Assembly (NCBI RefSeq): GCF_022637455.1
Contig: NZ_CP093341.1
Span: forward strand, 1,488,001-1,552,000
From: Lysobacter sp. S4-A87
GTDB lineage: Bacteria > Pseudomonadota > Gammaproteobacteria > Xanthomonadales > Xanthomonadaceae
DNA: 64,000 nt
Direction: 5' to 3'
The notes beneath the pieces are model-generated. The model saw only the letters and a list, made by a program, of their open reading frames with translations, did not search any database and was not told the DNA's origin. Of the stretch, positions 10,341-19,671 are shown piece after piece. Numbering within the stretch: position 1 is the first letter of the stretch; every line of letters begins with the position of its first letter. The translations under genes and the position numbers were made by a program.

Positions 10341-11765
10341 ATGGCCAACCCACTGTTTCCCGTATTTGCCGACCTGCGCGGCCGTGATGTGCTGGTGGTC
10401 GGCGGGGGCACGGTGGCCCAGCGCAAGGCCGAGGCCCTGCTCGAGGCCGGCGCGCGGGTCCGTCTCGGCGCGCCCGCCTTGAACGAAGCCCTCGCCCGCC
10501 ATGTCGCCGAAGGCCGCATCGAGCACCTTGCCGGCGCCTTCCAGCCGCACTGGCTCGAGGGAACCTGGCTGGCCATCGCAGCGACCGATGACGACGCGGT
10601 CAATCACGCGGTCGCCGATGCCGGCAACGCCAGGCGCATCTGGGTGAACGTCGTCGACGACGCCGACGCATCCAGCGTGCAGATCCCGGCGCGCATCGAA
10701 CGCGGTCCGTTGCAGGTCGCGATTTCCAGCGGTGGCGGCGCGCCGATGCTGGCCCGCCACCTGCGCGAGAAGCTGGAATCGGAGCTCGACGAATCCGTCG
10801 GGGCGTTGGCCGAGCTGCTCGGCCGCGAGCGCTCGCGCATCCGCGCACGCTTCCCCCAACTGGGCCAGCGCCGGCGCTTCTTCGAGCGGCTGCTGGCCGG
10901 CCCGCTGCCGGGGCTGCTGCGGCAACGCCGCCGGCTGGCCGCCGAGCGTGAGTTCAGCGCGGCGCTGAGCGGGGGCCATGAATCCGGGACACGCGGATCC
11001 GTCGCCCTGGTCGGCGCGGGCCCCGGTGATCCCGGCCTGCTGACGCTGCGTGCCCTGCGCGTGCTCAACGAGGCCGATGTGATCCTTCACGATCGCCTGG
11101 TCAGCAAGGAGGTCCTGCAACTGGTGCGTCGCGATGCGCAGCGGATCGAGGTCGGCAAGCAGGCCGGAAAGCATCACACCACGCAACAGCAGATCCACGC
11201 GCTGATGCTGGAGCATGCGCGCGCCGGCAAGCGCGTGGTGCGGCTCAAGGGTGGCGATCCGTTCGTGTTCGGTCGCGGCGGCGAGGAACTGGAAGTGCTG
11301 CACGCCGACGGCATCGCTTTCGAAGTCGTGCCGGGGATCACCGCGGCGCTTGCGTGCGCGGCCTATGCCGGCGTGCCGCTTACCCACCGCGACCATGCAC
11401 AGTCCGTGCGACTGGTCACCGCACACTGCAAGGATTCGCTCGACACGCTCGACTGGCCGTCGCTCGCGCTCGAACGACAGACCTTGGCGGTGTACATGGG
11501 CGTGGCCGTTCTGGATGGCCTTCGCGACCGCCTGATCGCACACGGCCGGGCGCCGTCGACGCCGTTCGCCCTGGTCGAGAACGGCTCGCGCCCGGAGCAG
11601 CGCGTGGTGGTCGGCACGCTTGCTGACCTGGCCGAGCGGGCACGGCATTACGACGTGCAATCACCCGCGTTGTTGATCATCGGCGAAGTCGCCGCGCTGG
11701 CCGGCACGCTGCACTGGTTCGGCCAAGCACCGCTTGGTGACACGCCGCTGGCATTGGCGGCATAG
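10341..11765 (+). CDS. cysG: Siroheme synthase, trifunctional
   Basis: A 474-residue fusion that turns uroporphyrinogen III into siroheme for CysI. The N-terminal half (CysGB, precorrin-2 dehydrogenase and ferrochelatase) shows the Rossmann motif [20 protein letters not shown]. The C-terminal half is the SAM-dependent uroporphyrinogen III methyltransferase, with [32 protein letters not shown] and [21 protein letters not shown] use the ATG at 10341 ([14 protein letters not shown]), which matches the family start. An upstream in-frame GTG at 10296 would add 15 unusual residues. cysK follows 35 bp later. Confidence 0.95.
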   Translation: MANPLFPVFADLRGRDVLVVGGGTVAQRKAEALLEAGARVRLGAPALNEALARHVAEGRIEHLAGAFQPHWLEGTWLAIAATDDDAVNHAVADAGNARRIWVNVVDDADASSVQIPARIERGPLQVAISSGGGAPMLARHLREKLESELDESVGALAELLGRERSRIRARFPQLGQRRRFFERLLAGPLPGLLRQRRRLAAEREFSAALSGGHESGTRGSVALVGAGPGDPGLLTLRALRVLNEADVILHDRLVSKEVLQLVRRDAQRIEVGKQAGKHHTTQQQIHALMLEHARAGKRVVRLKGGDPFVFGRGGEELEVLHADGIAFEVVPGITAALACAAYAGVPLTHRDHAQSVRLVTAHCKDSLDTLDWPSLALERQTLAVYMGVAVLDGLRDRLIAHGRAPSTPFALVENGSRPEQRVVVGTLADLAERARHYDVQSPALLIIGEVAALAGTLHWFGQAPLGDTPLALAA

Positions 11766-11800
11766 CAAAGCGCCGCTCAACCCTCCCCTGGAGCACACCC

Positions 11801-12781
11801 ATGGCCCTGTACGACAGCATTCTCGACACCATCGGCAGCACGCCGATCGTGCGCCTCCACCGCATCGCCCCGGCGCACGTCACCCTTTACGCCAAAGTCG
11901 AATCGTTCAATCCCGGCGGCTCGGTGAAAGATCGCCTGGCATTGGCCATCGTCCTCGACGCCGAGCGCAAGGGCTTGCTCAAGCCCGGGCAGACGATCGT
12001 GGAGGCGACGTCCGGCAATACCGGCATCGCGCTGGCCCTGGTCGCGGCCGCGCGCGGCTACCCGTTCGTGGCGGTGATGACCGAGACGTTCTCGGTCGAG
12101 CGCCGCAAGCTGATGCGCGCCTACGGGGCCAAGGTGATCCTCACGCCCGCCGCCGAGCGCGGCAGCGGAATGGTGCGCAAGGCGGCCGAACTGGCCGAGA
12201 AGCACGGCTGGTTCCTCGCCCGCCAGTTCGAGAACGAAGCCAACCCGGCCTACCACCGCAGCACCACCGGACCGGAGATCCTGCGCGATTTCGCCGGCAA
12301 GCGGCTGGACTACTTCGTCAGCGGCTGGGGAACCGGCGGCACGATCACCGGCGCCGGCGAGGTACTCAAGCTCGCGCGCCCGGACCTCAAGGTCATTGCC
12401 AGCGAACCGGCGGGTGCGGCATTGCTGTCGGGCAACACGTGGCAGCCGCACAAGATCCAGGGCTGGACGCCGGACTTCCTGCCGCACGTGCTCAGCCGCA
12501 CCATCGCCGACGAGGTGCTGCCGGTCGATGACGTGCTGGCGCGCGACACGTCGCGCCGCCTGGCCGCGGAAGAAGGCGTGTTCGTCGGCATCTCCGCCGG
12601 TGCGACGGTGGCCGCGGCCCTGCAGGTGGCCGAGCGCGCGCCTGCGGGCTCGGTGTTGCTGGCAGTGCTGCCGGACACGGGCGAGCGCTATCTGTCGACG
12701 TTCCTGTTCGAGGGCGTTGCGGAGGGCTCGGATGATGAGTGGCTGGCTGCGCTGGAGGGCAAGGAGGCCGTGGCGGCCTGA
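11801..12781 (+). CDS. cysK: Cysteine synthase A (O-acetylserine sulfhydrylase)
   Basis: A 326-residue PLP enzyme that makes cysteine from O-acetylserine and sulfide, closing the pathway encoded in this region. SFNPGGSVKDR contains the Schiff-base Lys43, SGNTG binds substrate, and GTGGTITGAGEVL binds the PLP phosphate. GWTPDFLPHVL and ISAGATVAAAL are typical of CysK. A short spacer after cysG suggests co-transcription. The C-terminus is a little longer than in E. coli. CysM is less likely from the overall motif pattern but cannot be fully excluded by eye. Confidence 0.92.
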   Translation: MALYDSILDTIGSTPIVRLHRIAPAHVTLYAKVESFNPGGSVKDRLALAIVLDAERKGLLKPGQTIVEATSGNTGIALALVAAARGYPFVAVMTETFSVERRKLMRAYGAKVILTPAAERGSGMVRKAAELAEKHGWFLARQFENEANPAYHRSTTGPEILRDFAGKRLDYFVSGWGTGGTITGAGEVLKLARPDLKVIASEPAGAALLSGNTWQPHKIQGWTPDFLPHVLSRTIADEVLPVDDVLARDTSRRLAAEEGVFVGISAGATVAAALQVAERAPAGSVLLAVLPDTGERYLSTFLFEGVAEGSDDEWLAALEGKEAVAA

Positions 12782-12837
12782 GGCGCCTCGCCTTCTCTCC
12801 AACCCCTGCCCTCACCCTACCCCTGCCCTCACCCCAA

Positions 12838-12863
12838 CCCCTCTCCCGCGAGCGGGAGAGGGG
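12838..12863. repeat. Intergenic hairpin, family B
   Basis: A perfect 12-bp stem cccctctcccgc/gcgggagagggg is preceded by three runs of the ccctcaccc type (12814-12837). It is one of two such hairpins in the 237-bp cysK-amgK spacer. It may also end cysK transcription. Confidence 0.65.
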
Positions 12864-12891
12864 CTTGGTTGGCTCTCGCGACTTGATGCTC

Positions 12892-12915
12892 CCTTCTCCC
12901 GCTGGCGGGAGAAGG
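12892..12915. repeat. Intergenic hairpin, family B, second copy
   Basis: A perfect 11-bp stem ccttctcccgc/gcgggagaagg with a tg loop is followed by cccgcagggccggattaggg. Together with the copy at 12838 it forms a tandem pair. Confidence 0.6.
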
Positions 12916-13018
12916 TGGCCCGCAGGGCCGGATTAGGGCCGCCCCCTGCTCCTGCATTCCCCAGCGCGCAGCGGCCCGCTACGCTGTGCGCATGCGGCTG
13001 TCGCCGCCCGGAGAATGC

Positions 13019-14041
13019 ATGGCTGTAGTACCGGATTCATCCAATGGAAGCCCATCCGATCGCGAGTCCGCGCGCCTGGCCTGGGCTCGCGCCGCGAGCG
13101 GCGATCCTGGCCTGATCCTGCAGCGCGCCTCGGTCGACGCCGGCTTCCGCAGTTATTGGCGCGCCACGACGGCCGCCGGCACGCGCATCGTCATGGATTC
13201 GCCGCCTGCGCTCGAGGACGTGCGTCCGTGGCTGCGAATGCGCAGCCTGCTCGAAGGCGGCGGCGTGCGCGTGCCGCAGGTGCTCGTCGAAGACGTGGAT
13301 TCCGGCTTCCTGCTGATGGAAGACCTCGGCGGCCCGACCCTCGCCAAGGTCATCGACGACGACAACGCCGATGCGCATTTCGCGGCCGCGATCACGCAAC
13401 TGCTCAGACTGCAGGCGATCGCGCCGCCAGCGGGCATGGGCGAGTTCGGCGAGGCGCTGCTGCAGCGCGATGCCGGATTGTTCGAGGACTGGTTCCTGCG
13501 CCGCCACCTCGGCATCGAGCTCGATTGTGCCCACGCCGATGGCCTGCAGCTGGTGCAGCGCAGGCTGATGGACAACGCACTGTCGCAGGCGCGCGTGCTG
13601 ACCCATCGCGACTTCATGCCGCGCAACCTGATGCCGGTGGCCGATGGCCCCGCCGTGCTCGACTTCCAGGACTGCGTCAACGGCCCGGTTGCCTACGACG
13701 CCGTCAGCCTGTTCAAGGACGCCTTCCTGAGCTGGCCGCTCGCGCGCGTCGACGAGTGGCTCGCGCAGTACCACGCGCGCGCGCTCGCCGCCGGCGTGCC
13801 CGTGCCGGCGCTGGCGCAGTTCCGCCGCGATGCCGACTGGCTCGGGATCCAGCGCCACCTCAAGATCCTCGGCATCTTCGCCCGCCTGCACCACCGCGAT
13901 GGCAAGTCGCATTACATCGAGGACGCGCCGCGCTTCATCACCTACCTCGATGAGGTGCTGCCGCGCTATCCGGAGCTGTCCGCGCTTGCCGACCTGCTGG
14001 ATTCGCATGTCCGCCCCGCAATGACCCGGGTGCGCGCATGA
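13019..14041 (+). CDS. amgK: N-acetylmuramate/N-acetylglucosamine anomeric kinase
   Basis: A 340-residue kinase of the aminoglycoside phosphotransferase fold. The catalytic loop HRDFMPRNL is at 196-204 and the metal-binding DFQD at 215-218. AmgK phosphorylates C1 of MurNAc (and GlcNAc) recovered from the cell wall. MurU then makes UDP-MurNAc, bypassing de novo MurA/MurB. The adjoining murU, overlapped by ATGA, makes this assignment firm. I chose the ATG at 13019 because ggaga (13010-13014) is well placed. An in-frame ATG at 12992 lies six bases after a tacgct box and would be a leaderless alternative that adds nine residues. Confidence 0.9.
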   Translation: MAVVPDSSNGSPSDRESARLAWARAASGDPGLILQRASVDAGFRSYWRATTAAGTRIVMDSPPALEDVRPWLRMRSLLEGGGVRVPQVLVEDVDSGFLLMEDLGGPTLAKVIDDDNADAHFAAAITQLLRLQAIAPPAGMGEFGEALLQRDAGLFEDWFLRRHLGIELDCAHADGLQLVQRRLMDNALSQARVLTHRDFMPRNLMPVADGPAVLDFQDCVNGPVAYDAVSLFKDAFLSWPLARVDEWLAQYHARALAAGVPVPALAQFRRDADWLGIQRHLKILGIFARLHHRDGKSHYIEDAPRFITYLDEVLPRYPELSALADLLDSHVRPAMTRVRA

Positions 14042-14739
14042 AGGCACTGATCTTTGCCGCCGGTCTTGGCGAGCGCATGCGCCCGCTGACCAACCACACG
14101 CCCAAGCCGCTGCTGGTCGCGGGCGGCAAGCCGCTGATCGTGTGGCACCTGGAAAAGCTTGCCGCGATCGGCATGCGCGATGTCGTCATCAACACCAGCT
14201 GGCTGGCCGATCAGTTCCCGACGAACCTGGGCGATGGTGCCGACTGGGGATTGCGCTTGCATTACTCCTACGAAGGCACCACGCCGCTGGAAACCGGCGG
14301 CGGCATGTTGCACGCGCTGCCGCTGCTGGGCGAGGAACCGTTCCTGCTGGTCAACGGCGACATCTGGACGGATTTCGATTTCGCCCGCCTGCCGCGCGAA
14401 CCCGAGGGGCTGGCGCACCTGGTGATGGTCGATCGCCCGGGTCATGCCACCCAGGGCGACTTCGCACTCGATGACGGTGGCCTTGTCCGCGCAGAGGGCG
14501 CCAACCTGCTGACGTATGCAGGGCTGGGCATCTACCGGCCGCAGTTGCTGGCGCACTGGCGCGATGCGGCGGCGGCAGAGCCCGGCGCCGGCGAACAGCC
14601 GCCGCGCTTTCGACTGGCGCCGATCCTGAAGGCATTGATGCCGGATGGATCAATCAGCGGTGAGCATCACCGCGGTAGCTGGACCGATGTGGGTACGCCG
14701 GAGCGGTTGGCTACGCTGGATGCGGAGCTGGGACGCTAG
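14038..14739 (+). CDS. murU: N-acetylmuramate-1-phosphate uridylyltransferase
   Basis: A 233-residue nucleotidyltransferase of the sugar-phosphate family. It starts with the signature FAAGLGERMRPLTNHTPKPL, which binds the nucleotide. LETGGGM and LVNGDIWTDFDF follow (sugar- and metal-binding). The overlap of four bases with amgK and the length match MurU from Pseudomonas putida, the founding member. Together the two genes recycle MurNAc-1-phosphate into UDP-MurNAc, a route linked to intrinsic fosfomycin tolerance in other bacteria. The gene ends 23 bp from the convergent hda. Confidence 0.92.
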   Translation: MKALIFAAGLGERMRPLTNHTPKPLLVAGGKPLIVWHLEKLAAIGMRDVVINTSWLADQFPTNLGDGADWGLRLHYSYEGTTPLETGGGMLHALPLLGEEPFLLVNGDIWTDFDFARLPREPEGLAHLVMVDRPGHATQGDFALDDGGLVRAEGANLLTYAGLGIYRPQLLAHWRDAAAAEPGAGEQPPRFRLAPILKALMPDGSISGEHHRGSWTDVGTPERLATLDAELGR

Positions 14740-14762
14740 GCGGGAGAGCCGGGCGCGAAGCT

Positions 14763-15464
14763 TCAGCTGCCCAGCGTCTGCCGCAGGAACGGCACCGTGA
14801 TCCGCCGCTGCGCCGCCAACGACGCGCGATCGAGTCGATCGAGCAACGCCGTCAATCCACCCAGGTCACGACCGACGCGCTTGAGCAACCAGTCCAGCGC
14901 CGCTTCCTCCAGCACCAGCCCGCGCCGCTGTGCGCGCTGGCGCAGCACTTCGCGGCGGCCTTCGTCATCCAGCGGCGCCAGCGTGATCCGCGTGCACTGG
15001 CCCAGGCGCGAGCGCAGGTCCGGCAGTCCCAGTCCGATCGCATCGGGAATGTCGCGCGCGGCATAGACCAGCGCCACGCCGGCGGCACGTGCACGATTGT
15101 GCGCGTCGAACAATGCGATCTCGTCCTCGCGGTTGCCGGCGATGACATCCAGGCCGTCGATCGCGATCAGGTCATTGCCTTCAAGCGCTTCGAGCGCGTC
15201 GCGCAGGCGTCCGGCCGCGGCCAGCAGCGGCAGATAGGCCGCACGTCGGCAGGCCGCTTCGGTTGCCGCGCAGGTCGCCAGCAACAGGTGGGTCTTGCCC
15301 ACGCCCGACGGACCGGCGAGGTAGACGTTGTCCGTACGCACGGCCGCGGCACCCGTCGCCAACGCGAGCAGCTGCTCCACGGTCCCGGCGGGTGCGTGGA
15401 CAAACGTATCAAGACGCTGGTCGGGCGGGTATCGCAACGCCAGCGGCAACTGCGGAACGCTCAC
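14763..15464 (-). CDS. hda: DnaA regulatory inactivator Hda
   Basis: A 233-residue DnaA-like AAA+ protein without the DnaA DNA-binding domain. The N-terminal QLPLAL (5-10) is the sliding-clamp binding motif, the Walker A is GPSGVGKTH (51-59), and LIAIDGLDVI is the Walker B region. Hda bound to the DNA-loaded beta clamp stimulates ATP hydrolysis on DnaA and prevents re-initiation. It is the last gene of a minus-strand group DUF2066-perM-like-hda. That group lies opposite purM, an arrangement conserved in gammaproteobacteria. Confidence 0.93.
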   Translation of the reverse strand: MSVPQLPLALRYPPDQRLDTFVHAPAGTVEQLLALATGAAAVRTDNVYLAGPSGVGKTHLLLATCAATEAACRRAAYLPLLAAAGRLRDALEALEGNDLIAIDGLDVIAGNREDEIALFDAHNRARAAGVALVYAARDIPDAIGLGLPDLRSRLGQCTRITLAPLDDEGRREVLRQRAQRRGLVLEEAALDWLLKRVGRDLGGLTALLDRLDRASLAAQRRITVPFLRQTLGS

Positions 15465-15489
15465 TGCATGCCTCTCACAACTGGGTCGC

Positions 15490-16635
15490 TCACTCTTGCC
15501 TGTCGTCCAGCGGCGGCGCCAGGTGCGGATCGGTCATCGGATCCAGTGCGGCTTCGCCCACGTACAACCGGCTATGGCGATATCGCTCCTGCGCGTAGCG
15601 CAGCAGTACGTTGACGACCGCCGCCACCGGCAGCGCCAGCAGCATGCCGAGGAAACCGAACAACTGGCCGCCGGCGAGGACGGCGAAGATCACCGCGACC
15701 GGATGCAGGCCGATGCGATCGCCGACGAGCTTGGGCGTCAGCACGTAGCTCTCGATCACCTGGCCAACGCCGAACACCGCCAGCACACCGGCGACATGCT
15801 GCCAGTCGCCGTACTGCACCAGCGCCGCGATCACGCCAAGAATGATGCCGCTGGCAGGGCCCAGGTACGGCACGAAGGTCAGCAGACCGGCGATCAGGCC
15901 GATCAGGATGCCCAGGTCCAGGCCGACCGCCCACAGGCCCAGGCCGTACATCACGCCCAGCACCAGCATCACCAGGAACTGGCCGCGCAGGAACGCACCG
16001 AGGACGTCGCTCGATTCGCGCGCCAGGCGCCCGACCGTGGGCAGGTGGTTGCGCGGGATGAGCGATGCGACGCGCTCGACCAGCAGGTCCCAGTCGCGCA
16101 GGAAGAAGAAGGCGATCACCGGCAGCAGCGCGATGTTGGCGACCATCGCCAGCACCGCCGAACCCGAACGCGACAGATACCCCAGCATCGTCGTTGCGAT
16201 GCCACCGGCCTGGTCCCAGTTTTCCCGGACCAGCTGCGCGAAATGGGTGAAGTCGAGCGAGTCGGTGATCTCGAAACCGCTGCGGCGTTCGACCCACGGC
16301 AGCGCCGTCATCATCAGCCACTCGCGGTAGCGCGGCAGCGAAGACACCAGCGTGGTGATCTGGCGTTCCATCACCGGGACCAGCACCAGCAGCCCGGCCA
16401 GCACGACCAGCGCCATCATCGTGAACACCAGCGCGACCGCGGTGTTGCGCGAGCGACCGGCACGTTCGATCCGGTCGACCAGCGGGTCACCCAGCCAGGC
16501 CAGGATCAGGGCGAAGGCGAACGGCGAGAGGATCGGCGCCAGCAGCCACACCAGCCAGCACGCGCCCAGGCCGAGCGCAGTCCATTGCAGCCGGCGCAGG
16601 AACAGCGCGATCTCGTCCAGTGATTGCGTTTGCAT
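15490..16635 (-). CDS. AI-2E family (PerM/YdgG-like) membrane protein
   Basis: A 381-residue polytopic inner-membrane protein with about eight predicted helices: two near the N-terminus, one at about 55-78, and a C-terminal bundle. That bundle includes the family blocks LLTFVPYLGPASGIILGV and ESYVLTPKLVGDRIGLHPV. The family includes permease-like proteins proposed to export autoinducer-2 or act as Na+/H+ antiporters. The substrate here is unknown. The ATG at 16635 is preceded by aggggacacc, a good ribosome site. An upstream TTG (16653) would add six residues and is less likely. It sits 25 bp before hda. Confidence 0.88.
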   Translation of the reverse strand: MQTQSLDEIALFLRRLQWTALGLGACWLVWLLAPILSPFAFALILAWLGDPLVDRIERAGRSRNTAVALVFTMMALVVLAGLLVLVPVMERQITTLVSSLPRYREWLMMTALPWVERRSGFEITDSLDFTHFAQLVRENWDQAGGIATTMLGYLSRSGSAVLAMVANIALLPVIAFFFLRDWDLLVERVASLIPRNHLPTVGRLARESSDVLGAFLRGQFLVMLVLGVMYGLGLWAVGLDLGILIGLIAGLLTFVPYLGPASGIILGVIAALVQYGDWQHVAGVLAVFGVGQVIESYVLTPKLVGDRIGLHPVAVIFAVLAGGQLFGFLGMLLALPVAAVVNVLLRYAQERYRHSRLYVGEAALDPMTDPHLAPPLDDRQE

Positions 16636-16677
16636 GGTGTCCCCTGTTCTCAATCCATGTGTCTCAATGCAATGGAC

Positions 16678-17787
16678 TCAACGCAGCCGGTAAACCGGCG
16701 GCTGTCCTTCGAGGCCTTCCATCACCTCGATCACGTCGTCGCGCGCCAGCATGCGGTTGAAGCCCGGCAGGCCGCTGACCAGTTCCAGGTCGTATTCCAG
16801 GCCCAGCGGCGTGGCCCGCGTCGGCGTCAGGCGGCGCACCACCGACAGCTTCTGCAGGTAGCCGGCGAGACGGATGAAGTCGTCGCTGCTGTCGATGCCG
16901 GTGAAGGTCACCCGGTAGCTGCCCGGCTGGCCGGTGGTGGCGCGCTTGGCATAGCGCTTCATCAGCGCGTCGGCGGCGCCGTCGGCGCCGTTGGCCATCA
17001 ACTGGCGCGGGTCGGTACCGGTCTGCGACCAGTTCGACAGCACCTTGCCGCCATCGACGAAGGTCCAGTCGGCCTTCCAGCCGGCGGTGGTGTCGCGGTA
17101 CAGCTTGCCGATCAGCTGCATCGGCGGGCTGTAGCGGGCCGAAGCGCGCGCGACGGCGGCGCTGTCGCCGCGCCAGATCGCGCCGACGGCGGCCTGTTCG
17201 GCGGCATTGCCGGTCGGCAGGCCGAGCTTGTAGCCGCGCTCGGTGGCCCGGTTCAGGGCCGGCCGGGCCGCATTCACCTGCGGCAGGCCGACCAGGCGCG
17301 GGCCGCTGCCGTCGTCGATGGCCAGCCACAGCACCGGCTTGGGCCGCGGCTGCGGCCAGACCGGGATGCCCAGGGTGGAGGCAAGCTCGTTGACCGCCTC
17401 CTCGTCGTACTTGACCACCAGGGTGGTGCGGAAGCTAGGGGCGCCGGTCGGGCCCAGGCCCTCGTCCTGGCGGTAGTCGTAGCTCTCCACGTAGGTCTTG
17501 GCCTGGCGCAGCTCCTGGCCGACGCCCGGCCGTGAAGCCGCGCCGCGGTCGCCTGAGAGCTTGCCCAGCACCAGCGCCAGGCCGCGGGCAAAGGCGCTGT
17601 TGCGCTCGCCCTCACCCTGGCCGTTGACCTGCACTTCGGTGGCGTAGATGCCCTCGGCGCGGGCGACATCGCCCTCCACGCGCTGCGCGGCGGCGCTGAA
17701 GCTCGCCAGCAGCAGGGACATTGCCAGCCCCGTCGCCATGGCCAGGCCCAGGACCTTGGAAGGGACGGCCTTCGTATGGATCTTCAT
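16678..17787 (-). CDS. DUF2066 secreted protein
   Basis: A 369-residue protein with a clear Sec signal (helix LGLAMATGLAMSLLLASFSA, cleavage after AAA-Q near residue 35). The mature part matches the DUF2066 family, recognisable by NSAFARGLALVLGKLSGD and by its position upstream of a PerM-like gene and hda, opposite purM. No catalytic motif is visible and the function is unknown. The start is uncertain; the ATG at 17799, four codons upstream, is also possible and has an aggc-type site. The C-terminal part ends in the repeat-like FNRMLARDDVIEVMEG. Confidence 0.82.
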   Translation of the reverse strand: MKIHTKAVPSKVLGLAMATGLAMSLLLASFSAAAQRVEGDVARAEGIYATEVQVNGQGEGERNSAFARGLALVLGKLSGDRGAASRPGVGQELRQAKTYVESYDYRQDEGLGPTGAPSFRTTLVVKYDEEAVNELASTLGIPVWPQPRPKPVLWLAIDDGSGPRLVGLPQVNAARPALNRATERGYKLGLPTGNAAEQAAVGAIWRGDSAAVARASARYSPPMQLIGKLYRDTTAGWKADWTFVDGGKVLSNWSQTGTDPRQLMANGADGAADALMKRYAKRATTGQPGSYRVTFTGIDSSDDFIRLAGYLQKLSVVRRLTPTRATPLGLEYDLELVSGLPGFNRMLARDDVIEVMEGLEGQPPVYRLR

Positions 17788-17930
17788 GCGGCCCAGCATG
17801 CCTGTTGCGCCGCTTGTAGAGCGTGTTCCCGTGCCAATTGCCCGAACCATCGCTATCCCTGGTGGTGCGTAATGAGCCGAAATGGTGCCGTAGTGGCGCC
17901 GACACGTCCATTCGCGGCCGTCACGGCTGG

Positions 17931-17936
17931 TAAAAT
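17931..17936 (+). promoter_or_regulatory. purM: Putative -10 box for purM
   Basis: taaaat in ggctggtaaaatcgccgc is the best -10 match in the 184-bp spacer between DUF2066 and purM. No convincing -35 is seen. A start near 17943 would leave a leader of about 30 nt. Confidence 0.45.
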
Positions 17937-17971
17937 CGCCGCTTCATATCCCGCGACCGCCGAGGCCGCCC

Positions 17972-19033
17972 GTGTCCAGCACTCCCCCCAGCCCCACCAC
18001 GATCACCTACCGCGACGCCGGCGTCGACATCGACGCGGGCAACGAGGTCGTTGAACGCATCAAGCCGCTGGTCAAGCGCAGCTTCCGTCCCGAGGTGATG
18101 GGTGGCCTGGGCGGCTTCGGCGCCCTGTTCGACCTGTCGGGCAAGTACAAGGAGCCGGTGCTGGTCTCGGGCACCGATGGCGTCGGCACCAAGCTCAAGC
18201 TCGCCCAGCAGCTCAATCGCCACGACACGATTGGCATCGACCTGGTCGGCATGTGCGTCAACGACGTGCTGGTGCAGGGCGCCGAGCCGCTGTTCTTCCT
18301 CGACTACTTCGCCACCGGCAAGCTCGATGTCGACACCACCGTGGCCGTGGTCGGCGGCATCGCCAAGGGCTGCGAAATGTCCGGCTGCGCGCTGATCGGC
18401 GGCGAAACGGCCGAGATGCCCGACATGTACCCGCCGGGCGAATACGACCTGGCCGGCTTCTGCGTCGCCGCGGTCGAGAAGTCCAAGCTGCTCGACGGCG
18501 CCAAGGTGCGCCAGGGCGACGTGCTGATCGGCATCGCTTCCAGCGGCCCGCATTCCAACGGCTACTCGCTGGTGCGCAGGATCTACGACCGCGCCGGCCG
18601 CCCGGCCGACCTCGACGTCGGTGGCGTCAAGCTGATCGATGCGCTGATGGCGCCGACCGCGCTGTACGTCAAGCCGATCCTGGAACTGCTCGGCAAGCAC
18701 GACGGCGCGGAAGGTGGGATCAGCGCGATGGCGCACATCACCGGTGGTGGCCTGACCGAGAACATCATCCGCGTGATCCCCGACGGCCTGGGCCTGCAGA
18801 TCGAGGCCTCCAGCATCGTCCTGCCGCCGGTGTTCGACTGGCTGCAGCGCGAAGGTGCCGTGCCCAACGAGGACATGTGGCGCACGTTCAACTGCGGCGT
18901 CGGCTTCGTGCTGGTCGTTGCCGCGGGCGATGTCGCCGCTGTCAGTGCCGACCTCGACCGCATGGGCCTGAGCCACCGCCCGATCGGCGAAGTGGTCAAG
19001 GCCGGTGACGGCGAGCGCGTGCACATCGGCTGA
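17972..19033 (+). CDS. purM: Phosphoribosylformylglycinamidine cyclo-ligase (AIR synthetase)
   Basis: A 353-residue enzyme of the fifth step of purine synthesis, which closes FGAM to AIR with ATP. Conserved blocks are [46 protein letters not shown] and [11 protein letters not shown]. Full length for the family (345-355). The start is GTG at 17972. It lies upstream of purN, as in E. coli purMN, but a DUF2238 membrane gene sits between them. Confidence 0.96.
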   Translation: MSSTPPSPTTITYRDAGVDIDAGNEVVERIKPLVKRSFRPEVMGGLGGFGALFDLSGKYKEPVLVSGTDGVGTKLKLAQQLNRHDTIGIDLVGMCVNDVLVQGAEPLFFLDYFATGKLDVDTTVAVVGGIAKGCEMSGCALIGGETAEMPDMYPPGEYDLAGFCVAAVEKSKLLDGAKVRQGDVLIGIASSGPHSNGYSLVRRIYDRAGRPADLDVGGVKLIDALMAPTALYVKPILELLGKHDGAEGGISAMAHITGGGLTENIIRVIPDGLGLQIEASSIVLPPVFDWLQREGAVPNEDMWRTFNCGVGFVLVVAAGDVAAVSADLDRMGLSHRPIGEVVKAGDGERVHIG

Positions 19034-19041
19034 GACCCGAC

Positions 19042-19671
19042 ATGCAGCGAGCCAAGCGGATCGCATTCGGCCTTGTCGTGGCCGTGTTCCTGGCGTCGTG
19101 GATCTCGCCGCACTGGCCGGCCGAACAGGCGCTGCACAGCAGCCTGACCGTGGCCGGCCTGTGGTGGCTGCTGCGCCATGACCGTCGCTGGCCGATGCGC
19201 GCGTCCGATTTCGCGCTGATCTGCGGATTCATCGCTGCGCACTGCATTGCCGCGCGCTGGCTCTACTCCAACCTGCCCTACGACGCCTGGATGCAGGCGT
19301 TGACCGGCTGGTCGCCGCAGCAGGCATTCGGATGGCAACGCAACCATGCCGATCGCGTGATCCACCTGCTGTTCGGCGTGTGCTTCGCTCCCGCGCTTCG
19401 TCAGTACGCGCAACAACGCTGGCCGCGATTGTCGCAGCGCCAGGCTTTCGCCCTCGCGTTGATGTCGATCATGTGCGCCAGCCTGGTTTACGAATGGCTG
19501 GAGTGGGCGATCGCATTGACGATGTCGCCGCAGGCCGCCGAGGCCTACAACGGCCAGCAGGGCGACATGTGGGATGCCCATGCCGACATGCTGCTGGCCA
19601 CGCTGGGCGCGCTGGTGGCGTGGCCACGCCGGGCGGTCGCCGCGTATCCACTTTCGGCAGAGGCCGCCTGA
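19042..19671 (+). CDS. DUF2238 (YjdF-like) inner-membrane protein
   Basis: A 209-residue polytopic membrane protein with about five predicted helices (for example 8-22, 58-72, 104-116, 133-150 and 185-197). The C-terminal QQGDMWDAHADMLLATLGA resembles the DUF2238 signature, in which a Trp-Asp and a second Asp sit near the last helix. Function is unknown. It is inserted between purM (8 bp upstream) and purN (the stop overlaps its ATG by one base). That placement suggests co-transcription rather than a purine role. Confidence 0.75.
   Translation: MQRAKRIAFGLVVAVFLASWISPHWPAEQALHSSLTVAGLWWLLRHDRRWPMRASDFALICGFIAAHCIAARWLYSNLPYDAWMQALTGWSPQQAFGWQRNHADRVIHLLFGVCFAPALRQYAQQRWPRLSQRQAFALALMSIMCASLVYEWLEWAIALTMSPQAAEAYNGQQGDMWDAHADMLLATLGALVAWPRRAVAAYPLSAEAA

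Noticed and set aside
12782-13018. A CRISPR-like or tandem-repeat array in the cysK-amgK spacer
   Set aside because: The ccctcaccc runs are irregular and the hairpins have different arms. There are no equal repeats with unique spacers.
13019-14041. An aminoglycoside resistance phosphotransferase
   Set aside because: The fold is shared, but the coupled murU gene and the conserved neighbourhood identify the cell-wall sugar kinase AmgK.
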